A program made the translations under genes and the position numbers. From assembly GCF_047511655.1 (NCBI RefSeq), contig NC_133389.1, positions 156,193,973 through 156,257,972 of the forward strand: a stretch of 64,000 nt of DNA, in the 5' to 3' direction. Of this stretch, positions 1-16,691 are shown piece after piece. The first letter of the stretch is position 1, and each line of letters starts with the position of its first letter. Below the pieces are notes generated by a model, which saw only the letters and a program-made list of their open reading frames with translations, made no database searches and had not been told where the DNA came from. The stretch comes from Castor canadensis. Taxonomy: Eukaryota; Chordata; Mammalia; Rodentia; Castoridae.

Positions 1-121
1 TCTTAAATATATTTCTTAATGTATCATTTAAGAATTTCTCTAGTGTTTACATCAAGGTGTGAGATTGCTTACTTATGGGATATGTTTATGTTTAACTCTT
101 TTCTCTAGTGACTGTACCACT

Positions 122-208
122 TTTTTTTATGGCAGTACTGGGGTTTGAACTCAGGGCCTTGTGCTTGCTAGGCAGGTGCTCTACCACTTGAGCCACTCTG
201 CCAGCCTC
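122..208 (-). repeat. ID-type tRNA-derived SINE
   Basis: On the - strand it reads GGCTGGCAGAGTGGCTCAAG... with tRNA-like A and B boxes (GTTCAAACCCC) and ends in an A-rich tail, seen as the T run at 122-130. The same unit recurs at 12.9, 24.3, 31.0 and 45.4 kb. Confidence 0.85.
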
Positions 209-3200
209 CACTTTTAATTTTTAACTTGAAGAATTTGTTAGACTGCAGGATTTATAAGCATTTCATTTTTGGTACAAATTGTAGAATAATAAATTGACAT
301 AGCAAAAAAGAAGCTTGCCATTACCTAATTGAACTTGCTCAGTTTCCAGAACATTGATGCACTGGAGAGATGAAATGACTTGATCAAAGTTCTAGACACA
401 ATGAACTTTCAGATGCATCCCAAATAACTTGTGTAAGAACCATCATCTTCCATTTCTCAAATATTTAGTTTTGTAAGTAATAATAAAACTTTCATTTTTA
501 GAATAAGGGAGTTAACTAAGAAAATGAAAGGATAAGCAACAAATTTATCCTAAATTAAACTTGAATGTGCTTGATGCACAGTGGGGTTAACCTTGCTGAT
601 GGCCTACAAGAAAGTTGTTCCTAAGTCCATAGATAGAGTGCTTATTTTCTCCCATTGGAGCTCTTGTTTCCGGACTTGCTTGCCTCTACAAATGACCATG
701 TGACCCAGCTAAAGTAACTAACATGTGTTGCAAGCCTAAGTCCACTGAAATGCAAATGCTTTTTACTTTCTTGCTTTAAAAGGAACAGATGTGATTGGCT
801 GGAACAATCCATCAAGTCCCATTTTGCCTTAAATGTAAATGAGATGTCTGGAGCTGTGGCAACCAACTGTGAGTGCAAGAAAGGTCAAGAGAATCATCAA
901 ATCATAGGGCCTGATGTCCTTGAGTCACTGACTTGACATCTGTAGCCACATGCTTTTATAGATATTTATCTTATCTAATAAAACTTCATGTTAGACAAGG
1001 TAAATAAAACTCTGTGTTTAAACTATGGTAGTCAGATTTTCTGTGACTTGCAACTTCATGCATGTCTGGCTGATAAGAAAACTACCTGTTAAAAAATTGT
1101 CTCAAACTATATTTGGAATATTTATCAATTTCCAAAGACTTAAATTTAAACTCTTGTTTTTGAAAGTAAAATAACTTTTCCTCAGGGCAAAATAATTTTT
1201 ATACTTTCATACTTGTTATCTACTTTTGTAAGATTTTAGTCTTTCAATAAAAAACTTTACTTCAGAAGTTGTATCCATAATCACACGAAAGGAATACCCC
1301 ATTCAGAAGAAGGTTAATTAAAAATTTGGGCACTGGGTGAAGAAAAAAGAAAACTAAGTTGGCTGATTGAAATTTTCACTCCTTTGTCAAGTCATAGGAA
1401 AGAAAATTCATCAAAGTTGATTAATGACTCTTACTACTCCAGTCTTAAGTTCAAAATGGTACTATTCTCATAAATTAATTCAGCCAACATTGATTAAGAA
1501 ATTATTATACACGTATTTTTCACTAAGTCTGACAACATTTAGATGTGATCATCACTCTAAAGTTACTCTCAGTCTGCTTGGGGTGAAGTAGGGAGGGAGG
1601 AAAGACAGAGAGCATGACTAGTAATTAGAATACAGTAAGTTAACAATGAAAGTATGAAAAAATTGTAGCACAGAACAGAGCCGTGCTACCTTCCTTACAC
1701 ATACAAAAGTCAAGGAAAAGTTCTTCATCCCAGGAGCCCTCCTCAGATGTTTTTATGCATTAACAGATAGGTCTATGTCCTCATTTGTCTACTTGCCAAT
1801 GTTTTCCTCTGGGCAGAAGTCTATGATTATCAATGACCCCTGGCTTTCTGGACTGTGGATCCCCTGTTCCTTCTACATAGTGTTGAGGTAGAGATTTTAT
1901 ATTGTGCGTTTTGCTACTCCATCATTGCTGAAGTCTTAGGAAAAAGAAATTTACTATTGCCAAAGCCTTAAGCCATTGTCATAGTTGTCTTGGTATGTAA
2001 ACCAAATTGAAAAGGAATCTCTTAAATCATAGTATCCATTGAAAATAAGTAGGAAAAAAGAAAGGAGAAGTCTAAAAGTCAGTAACTGTAATGATAACTC
2101 TTATTACACTGCTGCAGTAATAGCGAGAGATAAACTCAAGCCTTTACACAACCATAGGGATCCTATGGCTTTGCGACCTAGAAAAATGGACAAAGAATGG
2201 AAGAACCTTGAGAGATGCCCTGAAAAGAAATCACCACCTCTCCTATGGTTACGATTGCAGTGTCTTTAATTGGTAAAACAGGAGAAATATGAATGAAATG
2301 TTCCTGAATCCCCAAGTAACTTTCCTTTTCCAAACATTTTGGAGTCGTTGTTCAGGATCACCTGACTCCTTCACTGCAGATTGTCCTTGCGCATTTGGTG
2401 GCACTTAGGAGTGACTCATCCACTCACCCAGTGGGCATTCCAGGAGATTGTTCTTGTTCATTGCCATTTTCAAATGGTGGAAAAGCACAAAAGAATGAGA
2501 GAAAAATAATTATTTTTTTACTATCTGATCCTCAATGTTAAAGAAGCACCCTATTCTTAAATGATGTCCTCATCAATTGCAATGTTAATGCATTGCTGAA
2601 GATGCAAACTATCTATATAACTGCTCTTGAATTTCATGGCAATTACTCGCAAGTCCCTTTTAATGTCTTTGAGAATTGCTTCAAGTGGCAAAAATCAGAA
2701 AATCTACCCATGGGGCACATTCAGCTAATTGCAATTTACTTTTCAACCAGTCATTCTTAGCCTAAGCTGCAACTGCTTAAAACTGAAACAACTCTGGAGG
2801 ACAAATGCCAGTTAAACCAGTTATTTAGCATCCTGTATTTTAAATGACACATTGATTTCCTGAATATTTTTTAACAAGTCAAAATAACAATGTGATGAAC
2901 TGAGATCAGAGGTAACTTGTTAAAATTCTTTTCTCTGTGCTTTGAGTCCACCATATGCTTACCTCGCCCCAAGTTGGTATTGGGGAGCAAGTAGGGAAAT
3001 AGGAATAGATTATATAAGGAAGAGAACAGAAAGTGACAGTGCCTGTGTTTATATGTGCATACCACTTAGGACAGAAAAAAAAAAAAAAACAATGTATAAA
3101 GCTGAGTTTGGGGGACAGAACCATACTCTTACACTTACCAGCTACCCAAGGAAAAATTCCCTAACTTAATGATACAGTGGGGAAAAGGTAGATCAAAATG

Positions 3201-4260
3201 GTCTTTCCTGAGCTCATCACATGAGACCATCATAAGAAAATAGTGTTTGGTGAATTGTATGTACTGACCAGAAGTTAGTTGTTGCTTGAGAAAGTCTAGT
3301 CCATGAAAATGAAACCATTAAGGATAAGTCAGGCTAGGTATCCTTAAGTGTTCCACAACAGACAAAGTATTTTGTTCAAACGGTTTAGTGGTGCTTTTCT
3401 TTCCATCTAAATGCAAGAATTGGTATCTCATTTTCATCTTGCAAGCTGAGAGTGACATTCAGGATTTTTTAAACAACACATATTCTCCTTTCTAAGAATA
3501 TCTCCAAACTGCCAAGATAGTCAAGGGATATAAAATACTTGTTACAACAGAGTATGCAGTGGTTAGGATCTTATTCTAAATAAAAATATTCAAGCAAATG
3601 ATGGCTTGAATTTAAGTGAAAGCTGGTAATTTGTATTTACAAGACATGTTTAACCAGGGCATTATTATATTTTAGGGTGGAAGTACAAAAATCTTATTAA
3701 AAGTCAAAATTACAATGAGAGAGAGAGAGAGAGAGAGAGAGAGGCATCTGAATAGAAAACAGATATGCTTTAGTTAATTAATTAATTAATTAATAAGTAG
3801 CATCTTTCTCTCCCATTGGCAAGAGCTGACCTAGGCTATCTGGTTGGGAGAGAATTCTCAAAACCCTCAAACAGGGACAACCAGTTCCATTCTTACCTTC
3901 AGACTTATAGGATAGGCAGAACTTAACTGCAGTCCCTTTGTATTTACCCTTCTTTTCTGGCCACTCATTTCTGTAAAATCAGAAAATCTATTCTATCTCT
4001 AAAGTCTGATTCTTAATCTCCCTATCCCTAACTATTCTTTGCTCTCCTTATACCAGTCGCTCCCCCTTCAATGGAACTTCTAGTTTCCCACCTTTCCTTC
4101 CAGTATTTATCTTTCTATCCCCAGTCTTTTCTTTTTCTAACATGCTTATTGTATCTCTGATTCCCTCATATTCTTGTTATTCATGAGCACCTTTCCAAAA
4201 GACATTGACATTGAACTGATGTCATAATGACCACCCATTTCTCCAGTCAGCTAAGCACTG
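209..4260. other. AT-rich intergenic stretch, no gene seen
   Basis: I see no exon with coding and splice support here. Simple repeats are present: GA dinucleotides at 3717-3743 and a TTAA/AATT tract at 3774-3795. Sequence 3' to the neighbouring upstream gene (ADAM23 is expected from human synteny) could extend into this part but cannot be recognised. Confidence 0.4.
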
Positions 4261-4269
4261 CAGAAGAAA

Positions 4270-4400
4270 AAAAATAACTAATTTTTGTCAAGTTCTTGCT
4301 ACATGTAGTACCATTCTAAGTGTTTTCTCATTTACTTTCACTAACCATAAGGGAGATTTTTTTGCCCATTTTACAGGCAAGAAATTATTTCATAATTAAT
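4270..4400 (+). repeat. MIR-like SINE fragment
   Basis: The core pattern of MIR is visible: a diverged ...CTACATG...CACTNTTCTAAG... followed by CCCATTTTACAGGCAAG. It is old and degraded. Confidence 0.6.
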
Positions 4401-5436
4401 TAAATTTCGCAAAGCATTACATCAAATCAAAAATACCATCAACTGTGGACATTCCATTATTTTAAAAATGTAGAAGCAAGTGCTGAAAATTTAATTACAA
4501 GGGTGCTATCAATTTCAGCAGCTTTAATTGTGCAAAAAGAATCAATGATGTATAAGTGAAAGGTACATGGTGCAAACATATGTAATTGGGATCCAAAGCA
4601 TAATAGTTTATTACATCATTATGCTATGCTGCCTCATAAAAACATTGAAGGATACAAAAATGATATATATTATAAATTCACAGTCTCAAACATTATCTGG
4701 GCTTTTAGTCCTGACCTTTAGTCTCTGTCTTCTCTTCCCTCCTTTAATGATACTCCTAAGCTTTTCTATACTCTTTAAGCTCCCTACTTAACAATTGCCT
4801 TCCTTTATTTTTGTGAATAACCATTCATCTTGATTGAGAAAATGAATACCACCAATCACCATCTCACTCAGCTCCTGCTCCTCTACCTACCACAATACCT
4901 AGAGAGATACATATTTACAGGCAGTCTTCCCTCTTCCTTCTTTTCAGAGGGCAGTTTATCTCCTTTCTGTAAGATGTTGGCTCCCCTTGTTTCCTTGTTC
5001 CTCCTGCTTCTACTTCCTGAGATTATTAGTCAATCTTCCTTCCTAAGGCTCAACCCCTTTTTCTTTATTGGCTTTTCTCCCTCAACTATAAACATGACCA
5101 AGACCAAACCCCTAACCTTCTGTTCCAATCTTTCTCTTTCTTCTTATCAAAACTCTGTAAGGAGAGCTCCACAGGTAAAATCTTCATCTCCTTAGTTTCC
5201 ATTCCTGCTTCAGTCCATCACAAACAGCCCCCTCCCAACACACTCAGTTGAAATTGTTCTTAATAAGCTCCTCAGTAACCTTCTATTTTTTTTAGATACA
5301 ATGGAAAATTCTTTTTCTTCATTTTATTACATATTTTACTGAATCTATGTGATGTTGATTTCCCCCCACTTTGTGAAAAGCTATGTCTCATTGACTTCCA
5401 AGATACTATACACTTCTTACTCACTATTCCTTAATC

Positions 5437-5464
5437 AATCTCTCTCTCTCTCTCTCTCCCTCTC
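5437..5464. repeat. CT dinucleotide microsatellite
   Basis: (TC)n tract directly beside the A-box side of the composite SINE; probably grew from its tail. Confidence 0.9.
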
Positions 5465-5465
5465 T

Positions 5466-5683
5466 GAGACTGGGGTTTTGAACTCTGGGCTTTGCGCTTG
5501 CAAAGCAAGTGTTCTACCATTTGAGCCACACCTCCAGTCTATTGTTTTGGTTAGTTTAGAGACTGGGTCTAGAGAACTATTTTCCTGGGCTGACCTGGAA
5601 CTGCAATACCTCCTGATTTCAGCCACCTAAGTAGTGAGGATTACAAGTGTGAGCCACCGAGCCACTGGTGCCTGGCTCCTTAA
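5466..5683 (-). repeat. Composite 7SL-ID SINE
   Basis: On the - strand a 7SL/B1-like unit (GCCAGGCACCAGTGGCTC..., TTGTAATCCTCACTACTT) is followed by an ID tRNA-like unit (GGTGTGGCTCAAATGGTAGAAC) and the CT/GA tract as tail. Confidence 0.8.
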
Positions 5684-5761
5684 TCTCTTAACTGTTGGCA
5701 TTTTCCAAATTCTAACCTCAAGCTACTGTTTACTCACTTTCCATAATTTCTGTTGCTATGA

Positions 5762-6134
5762 TACTTTAAAGCAACTGAGGCCAATAGGAGAAGGGGACCA
5801 GGAACTAGAGAAAAGGTTAGATCAAAAAGAATTAACCTAGAAGGTAACACCCACACACAGGAAATTAATGTGATTCAACTCCCTGTATAGCTATCCTTAT
5901 CTCAACTAGCAAAAACCCTTGGTCCTTCCTATTATTGCTTATACTCTCTTTTCAACAAAATTAGAGATAAGGGCAAAATAGTTTCTGCTGGGTAGTGAGG
6001 AGATGGGGGGAGAGGGAAGGTGTGGGGGGTGGGGGGGAAGGTTAGGGAAGGGTGGGGGAAGAGGGGAGAAATGACCCAAACATTGTATGCATATATGAAT
6101 AATAAAAAAAAAATTCCCACTACCACCAAAAAAA
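5762..6134 (+). mobile_element. 5'-truncated L1 (3' UTR only) with 17-bp target-site duplication
   Basis: The sequence corresponds to the reverse complement of the 3' ends of the L1s at 17.6 and 33.5 kb, including the G-rich tract at 6003-6066 and the A-rich tail. It is flanked by identical 17-bp repeats AATTTCTGTTGCTATGA at 5745-5761 and 6135-6151. No ORF2 sequence remains. Confidence 0.92.
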
Positions 6135-6599
6135 AATTTCTGTTGCTATGAACTGTCACCTACACATTGATAAATTTCCAAATCTAGACTGCTATCCTTA
6201 TCCCTGAATCTCAAATGATTATCTCCAGTTTCCACCTTACCCCTGCCTCTGTAGTGTCTCCATTTGATTGTCACTCATCTCACACATCAAGTGTTCAAAA
6301 CCAAAATCTTATTTCCCTTTCCCAAGCCTATTTTTCAACCCATTTTTCTTCTAAACTGTTGGTAATCCCAAACTTCCAGTCACTTAGCTTCCAATGGGTG
6401 GTATTATTTTCAATATTTGTCTTTCTCTTGAAACCCACATCCAGTCCACCAATAAGTCCTGTCCTTTGCACCTTTAAAATATATGAAGAATCTGATGGTT
6501 TTCACAGACTCCCCTGGCTCTCCTGTGCATTTCTATCCCTATGGTCACTCTGTGTTAAATGCTCCATTTCCCTGATCACCTTCTCCAAAAGGACCTGAG

Positions 6600-7290
6600 T
6601 TCTATGAAATTCAGGAAGCAAGACCAAGACCTCATTCATCTTTTCCCACATCATAGTGGGTAAATCGAAGCAGGCTCAAACATGGAGAAACTGAAGTCCA
6701 CTCCATCCAGTTTCAGAGTGAAAGGAAAAGCCTGGAGCCCCTTCAGATTCCTCTTCAGAGCTCCTTCCTGTCACTTGGGGGAGGAAGTTGGTTTTCTGTG
6801 GCTTCAGTTAAACTCGAGTAATGACTCTGCGCCTCTGGAAGGTGACCATGGATACAATTAAGTGACATAAAGGCCCTCAGTTAGTGGAGTCTACAACTGT
6901 CTTTTAGAACATGGAGGGGATTTTTAGGTGAAGGACAAAACCTGGAAACATTTGGAAATGGAGGATTTTTGCCTAAGATCCCTTGGCTGGGTGTGTGTCA
7001 GTGAAGATGGGCGCTAACGCTAGCAGAGCCCTGGAGAAGTGACAGAGCTCTAACCCCAGGACTAAGATTAAGTAGCCATGAAGTGAGAATCAAAGGGAAT
7101 CCTGGGTGCTTCCTTTTTTTGGCAAGCAGGGAATTCTGGAGAGAAATGAGAACAGCAATGGCAGCAACAACCCAGGCTGAAGATAATAGGTCTATTAGTT
7201 AGGGAAAGTTTCCAGCAGCGCCAAGTCCGTTCCCACTTCTCTGTCCAGGCCAGGTCCTCAGTCACATCCAGATTATCTGGGGAATCACCT
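6600..7290. other. Unique sequence upstream of the CpG island
   Basis: No repeat family or coding exon recognised. It could hold distal promoter elements of FAM237A. Confidence 0.3.
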
Positions 7291-7479
7291 TATTTCTTTG
7301 ATGCCTTTTCTGCCTGGAGACCGGGAAGGCGCCCATGTCCCTTTTCTGACCCCCAAGATTTTAGGTTTCCCTCACATCCTCTTATGCAAAGATGAGAGAC
7401 ACATGGGAAACGGGGACCTGGGGATCTCCATTCTCCGGTATAGGGGCATAAAGCAGGTCCCCAACTTTCCAGCTCCTGC

Positions 7480-8060
7480 CGACACCATTCTGCCTGCCAC
7501 GGGTCGGTCGGGAAGCCGATCCACACAAAGGCTGCCTTCCACTGGGCGGAGGATGGGTGTGGGTCAGGGTCGGGGTCAGTGAGGGTGAGTGCGGCTAAGC
7601 CTCCTCTTTCCTGAAACGAAATCCTCGGGGGAGGCAGGAAAGAGGAAGGTGCGGGAGGTGGACTTGGAGGCGAGAGGTGGCTGCAGCTTCCAGGCGCTTT
7701 GACGTAGACTTGAAGAGGCGCCGAACACTCCCACTACTTCAGAAGAGGCGCGGTAGCATCCAGGACGCGGAAGCTGGGGACAGGCACTCGCGAAGGAAGC
7801 AACGAGAGCCACTCCTCTCCACGCTCTCGAGGAACCCTCTCCACGCGTTCGAGGGAACCCCAATAGGGCAGAAGAGCAGGCCAGAGCCCTTCTGCCACCT
7901 GGTAGTGGAGCTGCGGCGGTGAGGAGGTGAGTGGGTCCCCAAGGCAGAGCGGGTCTAAGGCAGCTCTGCCCTGCGCGGCTGAGGCCGTGGAACCAGGTGC
8001 GGTGCCAAGACTCGCCAAGCGCGCGCGGGTCTCCCACCAGGGCGCACTGAGGACCCCGGG
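7480..8060 (+). promoter_or_regulatory. FAM237A: CpG island and probable FAM237A promoter with noncoding first exon
   Basis: This is the only stretch of the window dense in CG dinucleotides; everything around it is CpG-poor. It lies 1.5-2 kb upstream of the FAM237A start codon. A strong splice donor (GAG|GTGAGT) follows position 7926, and a good acceptor (TTTTTTCAG) ends at 9430, 56 bp before the ATG. The simplest model is a noncoding first exon ending at 7926 and spliced to an exon starting at 9431. The transcription start cannot be placed from sequence. Open frames inside the island (for example 7576-8037 on the - strand) are best explained by high GC content. Confidence 0.5.
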
Positions 8061-9456
8061 GTTAAAAAGCTCACAGAAACACCTCTCCAGGCTCGGATAG
8101 CCCTTTCCTAAAAGAAGGGACTTTTAAAGGAGTCAATGTGAGCATTGTCGCTTGAGCTCAACAGGAGTCCGAGATCACGCCAACTTCAGCACCCTGGACA
8201 GCGTCCCGCCCTTTGTCTTTTAAAAAACTTAGAACAGCTAAGTTTTAAGGAAAAAATAACCTTTGCGGAATCTCGATTTAGGTATTTTAGTTCAGAAAAG
8301 AACACAATATCCTTCTCAAGTGCTTCAAATAGAGAGAATTAGGGTGACCTTGAATCTTGAACATGTCCCTTCAAAATAGGAATGTGTGCGTTCAAGGACC
8401 GTTTGCTTATGGAGTAGTCAGTGGTATTGCGATACATCCTGCGGCTGTGCGGAGGGGTAAGAGTCCATCTTATGTTGCTATATCTCTGTGCTCCGACACA
8501 GGAATGTTCCCATGAGATTTACTTTGCTTGCCTTTGTGACACTAACCTCTAAAATGTTTGGAAAGGTTAAAGTGGAAGTGAGCTGTGTGTCCCGTCTCTT
8601 TCTTCTTAATGTCGAAGTTGTTTAACTGTGATACGAGTCTCTTATCATCCGTGAGAAATGATAAGCTTGTTCTCTGGGAAAAAAGAAAATTTGAGTTCTT
8701 TGAAGATCATAACTTCTCATTGCACTTGTCTGACTTAGTAACATAAGACTATGTGGTATGTGTCTCCCTGATGATTTTAAGGCATTGAGAGCCAGAAAAT
8801 TTGAATGACAATCATTTTCTTTAAAATCCTTGAAATTCATAGCAAGAAGTTTTTAAAACATTATCATTATTAAAATTTTATCAGAATCAAGGAGCATTGT
8901 AGTTGCTTGTAAAAGGTCAATTGAGTCTATTCTAATGTGTTGGATGTATGTCCTTCAGTTTGTTTACCCACACTTTTAGCATCTATTTTGTATTTTTTAT
9001 AATAACATTATATAATTCTGATGTCTTTTATGAAACTAAAATCCACTCTGAATAGAAAAGCATGCAAAGGTAAAAACATTCAAATTCTTTGTTGCACAGG
9101 AATCTTAGGTTAGGATGACTGGGTTTGAGATATTATGGGTTAATTAAAGCCATGTGGCAAGATTTAAGATTTTTGCTTACTATTCTTTTCAACTATATTC
9201 TTCCGTAGTAAGGAAAACCAGGTGCACTTATTCATCTTATGAAGCAACACATCTTGGGAATATTTCTTAGCCTGACTGTCTTGATTTTACACTTACCTGT
9301 CCTGGTAATGAGTCATTTTAGGTAGAATGAGCTGTGATATGGGAAGTGGAATTAGATTTTCCCATTTAGTGACAGTGAATGTGCTTATTTGCTGGGACTA
9401 GGGTTCTTAAGGGCATACTTATTTTTTCAGCTGAGTAGGATGTAATGGGAGACTAA

Positions 9457-13717
<4,261 letters not shown>

Positions 13718-14179
13718 ATCGAACCTTAGAGTAACTCATGCCTCAGAATTTAAAAAAAATGATTATTTTTTCTTAAGAATTTGTCGTTGGTTCATTTTAG
13801 ATAGCGGAATATTCAGAGATAAATATTATGCTAAATTCTCTAATAATGCTTATTTAAGGCTTCTTTTAGTTTGCTAGCATGTTCCTCCAAATGGTGACTA
13901 CTGCCAGACCATCTCACTGTCAAAAGAATTAAGACTTCCGAAAGTGACTTGGGAACTTGGAGACTGCCTCTTTGTAGACGTTTGATAATTTGTTTGGGAT
14001 ACTTACATTGTTAATTAACTGGAGAGCCATCCATGTAACCTGAATGTGCTGCATGAATTCCAAACCATTAACCACTGGATTGCTTATGCACTGGCAGATG
14101 AGGAATTATACATATTAATAACCAGATATGATAGTCTGTGGTAACTAAATTTTGTTTGAGATAATATTTTTGACTACTA

Positions 14180-14207
14180 AATAAAGCCCAAAATAAAACA
14201 AAATAAA
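14180..14207 (+). terminator. FAM237A: Candidate FAM237A polyadenylation signals
   Basis: Three AATAAA hexamers occur at 14180-14185, 14192-14197 and 14202-14207, about 465-490 bp after the FAM237A stop. No other gene on this strand needs them. A real cleavage site cannot be proven from sequence. Confidence 0.45.
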
Positions 14208-15679
14208 AAAACCCCTCAAGGAATAAAGCATTCTACTAATGGAAACAAAAGTAATAAAAGTTTTGGACCCCAAGCAGTGTTATTGGAGTCTCTTTATTTC
14301 AATATTTAATGCTACCACTAATGATGTCCAAACTCTAATCAAATAGCATAAGTGTAAATTACTGCCCAATTATATATTTGCCATTCAGTTAAATATTAAA
14401 ACTCTGTAAGTGGTTATACTTTGTATTGAAAAGCAAAAAAAAAAAATGAACAGCATAAGAAGAAGCTATAAATATTTTTTCCCCTGAAAAATGACCAGGC
14501 CTGGGTGACAGTCATAACCAGAAAGTCTAGTTAGCAAATTTCCTTGAGTTCTAGACACAGTGCTACTTTTCTCTCTTATTATTCCCGTGTCTCTAGTGTT
14601 TCTCTTATAACCATGATTGAAGCCAGTTTGAATTTCAGATATGTTAGAAATTCTCTCGCTTTTTCCAGGTCCAAAGAAAGCCTCAGTAAATGCTTCACTG
14701 GAGGTTTGAGGCCCTACAGAACCTAGAAATCTTATCAAAAGGGGTATTTCTAGAAGGCACAGTTTCCTCTGAAAATTAGCCATGTCCTATCAATAGGAGA
14801 AAGACCAGAAAAGGGAGGAGATTTTGGTTGACTGGGAGAATGAGAACATGAAACAGCTGCCACCATTTGGCTACCTTTTCTACATGGACGCATAAATTTG
14901 CTCTCATGCTCTTTTCTCTAATGTCTTTCAACATATTCTTCAAAACTGTATAATGAATTCATCACCTCTTATGAATTGCTGTTAAGACATGACTTTTAGA
15001 GAGTGGAGCCTGATCTTGACTCCTCCCTCCCTTTCCTTGGCACTCCACAATAGGACTTAGTTGGCATTACTTTTCTGTAAAGGGTCAGGTAGTAATTATT
15101 ATCAGTTTTGTGGGTCATCCTGTCTCTGTTGCAACTAATCAAGTCTGCCTTGGTAGCACAGAAGCTACAGCAATAGATACATAGAAGAGCGGTTGTGTTC
15201 CTATAAAACTTTGTTTATGGACACTGAAATTTGAATCATACAATTTTTTAGGTGTCACAAAATATTCCTTTTCAACCATTAAAAAAACTTTAATAACCAC
15301 CCTTAGCTCATGGTCTGTACAAAGCAGGTAGTAGGTAGAATTTGGTTTATGGGTTATGTAGTGTGTTAACCTATGTTTTTGGACATTGTAAGGAACACTC
15401 TAGGATAAGAGTAAGAAAGAAAGTGAATATGCTAAATGAAAAAAACAAAATAAAAAAATTACTGTAAGCAAATAGGAAAATTTAAATATTGGGATGAAAT
15501 CAAACACAGATCTAGTTCTAATCCTATCTAATTTGATATTCATTTCGTTCTGCAAAATATGACAGATTATATAAATAAAAAACTTATAGTATCTCTGTGT
15601 TATGGACTGCAGATCAAAATACTGGAATCACAGCAACAATAAAATTTATTGGGAGAAATTAGAGTTGTAATTAGAGTAC

Positions 15680-15830
15680 AGAATCAAGTACAGGTCAAAT
15701 GATTTTGGAAAAGTTACTAAACCTCTTTGTGCCTCATTTTTCTTACAAAATGAGGTAAGTACTTTCTAGGCACATTGTAAGGATTAAATGAATTGTTACA
15801 TAGAAAATGCTTAGAAAGTAAGTGCTTTAG
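15680..15830 (-). repeat. MIR-like SINE fragment
   Basis: Reads as antisense MIR: ...ACCTCTTTGTGCCTCATTTTTC..., then AAAATGAGGTAAGTAC... and AAGGATTAAATGAATTG. Confidence 0.65.
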
Positions 15831-16587
15831 TTGTCAAAACATGTTACCTATTACTCTGGAAATTAAGTTTAGCATCTGTACCTAATCCAGCATGGGTAGA
15901 AAGGACCCATGCAGGTGCTTTCAAGAAACTCTTTGGATGTGAGGTTTTAGATAGAAATATTGATACACACTTTTTAAAAATTTGAGATACTTGTTGATTT
16001 ATATACAGTTGTAAGAAGTAATACAGAGATATCTGTATACCCTTCATTCAATTTCCCCAGGAACACCATGTATAAAAATAGCACAATATCACAACCAAGA
16101 AATTGATATTTGCAATTCAGACTTTATTCAGATTTTACCAGTTTGCATGCACTTGTGTGTGCGTGTGCACGCACATGCATGTGTTTAATTCTTTGCCAAG
16201 CTTGTTCTTCAGAAGGAGCATCCAGAGGAAATTAGGCCATCAATACAGTCATTTAAATGATACTTGAAGAAGACTGTTGCATATGTTCATGTAGCCCACA
16301 TACTTGAATATACTACCAAACTATTCAAAGTAAGAATGGAAACTCATCATGGCTGGATTTGACTTTGCTGCTGGGTCTTTTGTATTTCCTTCCCTACCTC
16401 TCACACTCAAGAATTCTCTGAACTAAAGAACTAAGATACATGAGGAAAGAGACTAAAAAATAAATAAAACGTCTTCATAGTTCACAGCAACTATTGAGAG
16501 AGAGGTAGAAGCCTTAATTATTTTAATTTAGATTTTGAAAATGTGTTTTGTCATGACACCAAGGAACCTTTGAGCCTGGACTCCTTT

Positions 16588-16691
16588 TCACTTCAAGTTA
16601 GACAAGGTGATTTGATCCACGAGTGCAGAGAAGGCCTTGCAAATCCTCTCCGCTCCACTATACAGGTCCACATTCGCTGAAGACCGCAGGC
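16588..16691 (-). CDS. DYTN: DYTN last coding exon
   Basis: The acceptor is TTGTTGATTTCAG. Two bases complete the glycine codon begun at 29410; then come 33 codons ([20 protein letters not shown]...) ending LSNLK and TGA at 16590-16588. The motif [17 protein letters not shown] is the conserved dystrotelin C-terminus. The exon is separated from the previous one by a 12.7-kb intron holding a full-length L1. Candidate poly(A) signals downstream on this strand are ATTAAA at 16527-16522 and AATAAA at 16128-16123. Confidence 0.9.

Larger units (their letters stand above)
4990..6600 (+). repeat. L2 LINE, interrupted by a SINE and an L1
   Basis: Degenerate L2 reverse-transcriptase sequence runs in two pieces. 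One ends near 5340 with the 'TCTTAATAAGCTCCTCAGTAACC' type segment. The other starts at 6150 with 'CACCTACACATTGATAAAT', the FADDTQIY-like block. The composite SINE at 5466-5683 and the L1 at 5762-6134 separate them. No usable frame remains. Confidence 0.6.

Noticed and set aside
6215-6598. 127-codon open frame on the + strand
   Set aside because: It lies in degraded L2 sequence and the frame does not follow the L2 protein.
7576-8037. 153-codon open frame on the - strand in the CpG island
   Set aside because: Several frames on both strands are open here because of GC content. Composition and lack of family resemblance argue against coding.
14466-14783. 105-codon open frame on the - strand with an acceptor-like TTTCTAG at 14728-14723 whose phase fits the large DYTN exon
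   Set aside because: The exon at 16691-16588 matches the known DYTN C-terminus and has the same phase, so this frame is not needed. It has no family resemblance; the phase fit is a one-in-three coincidence.
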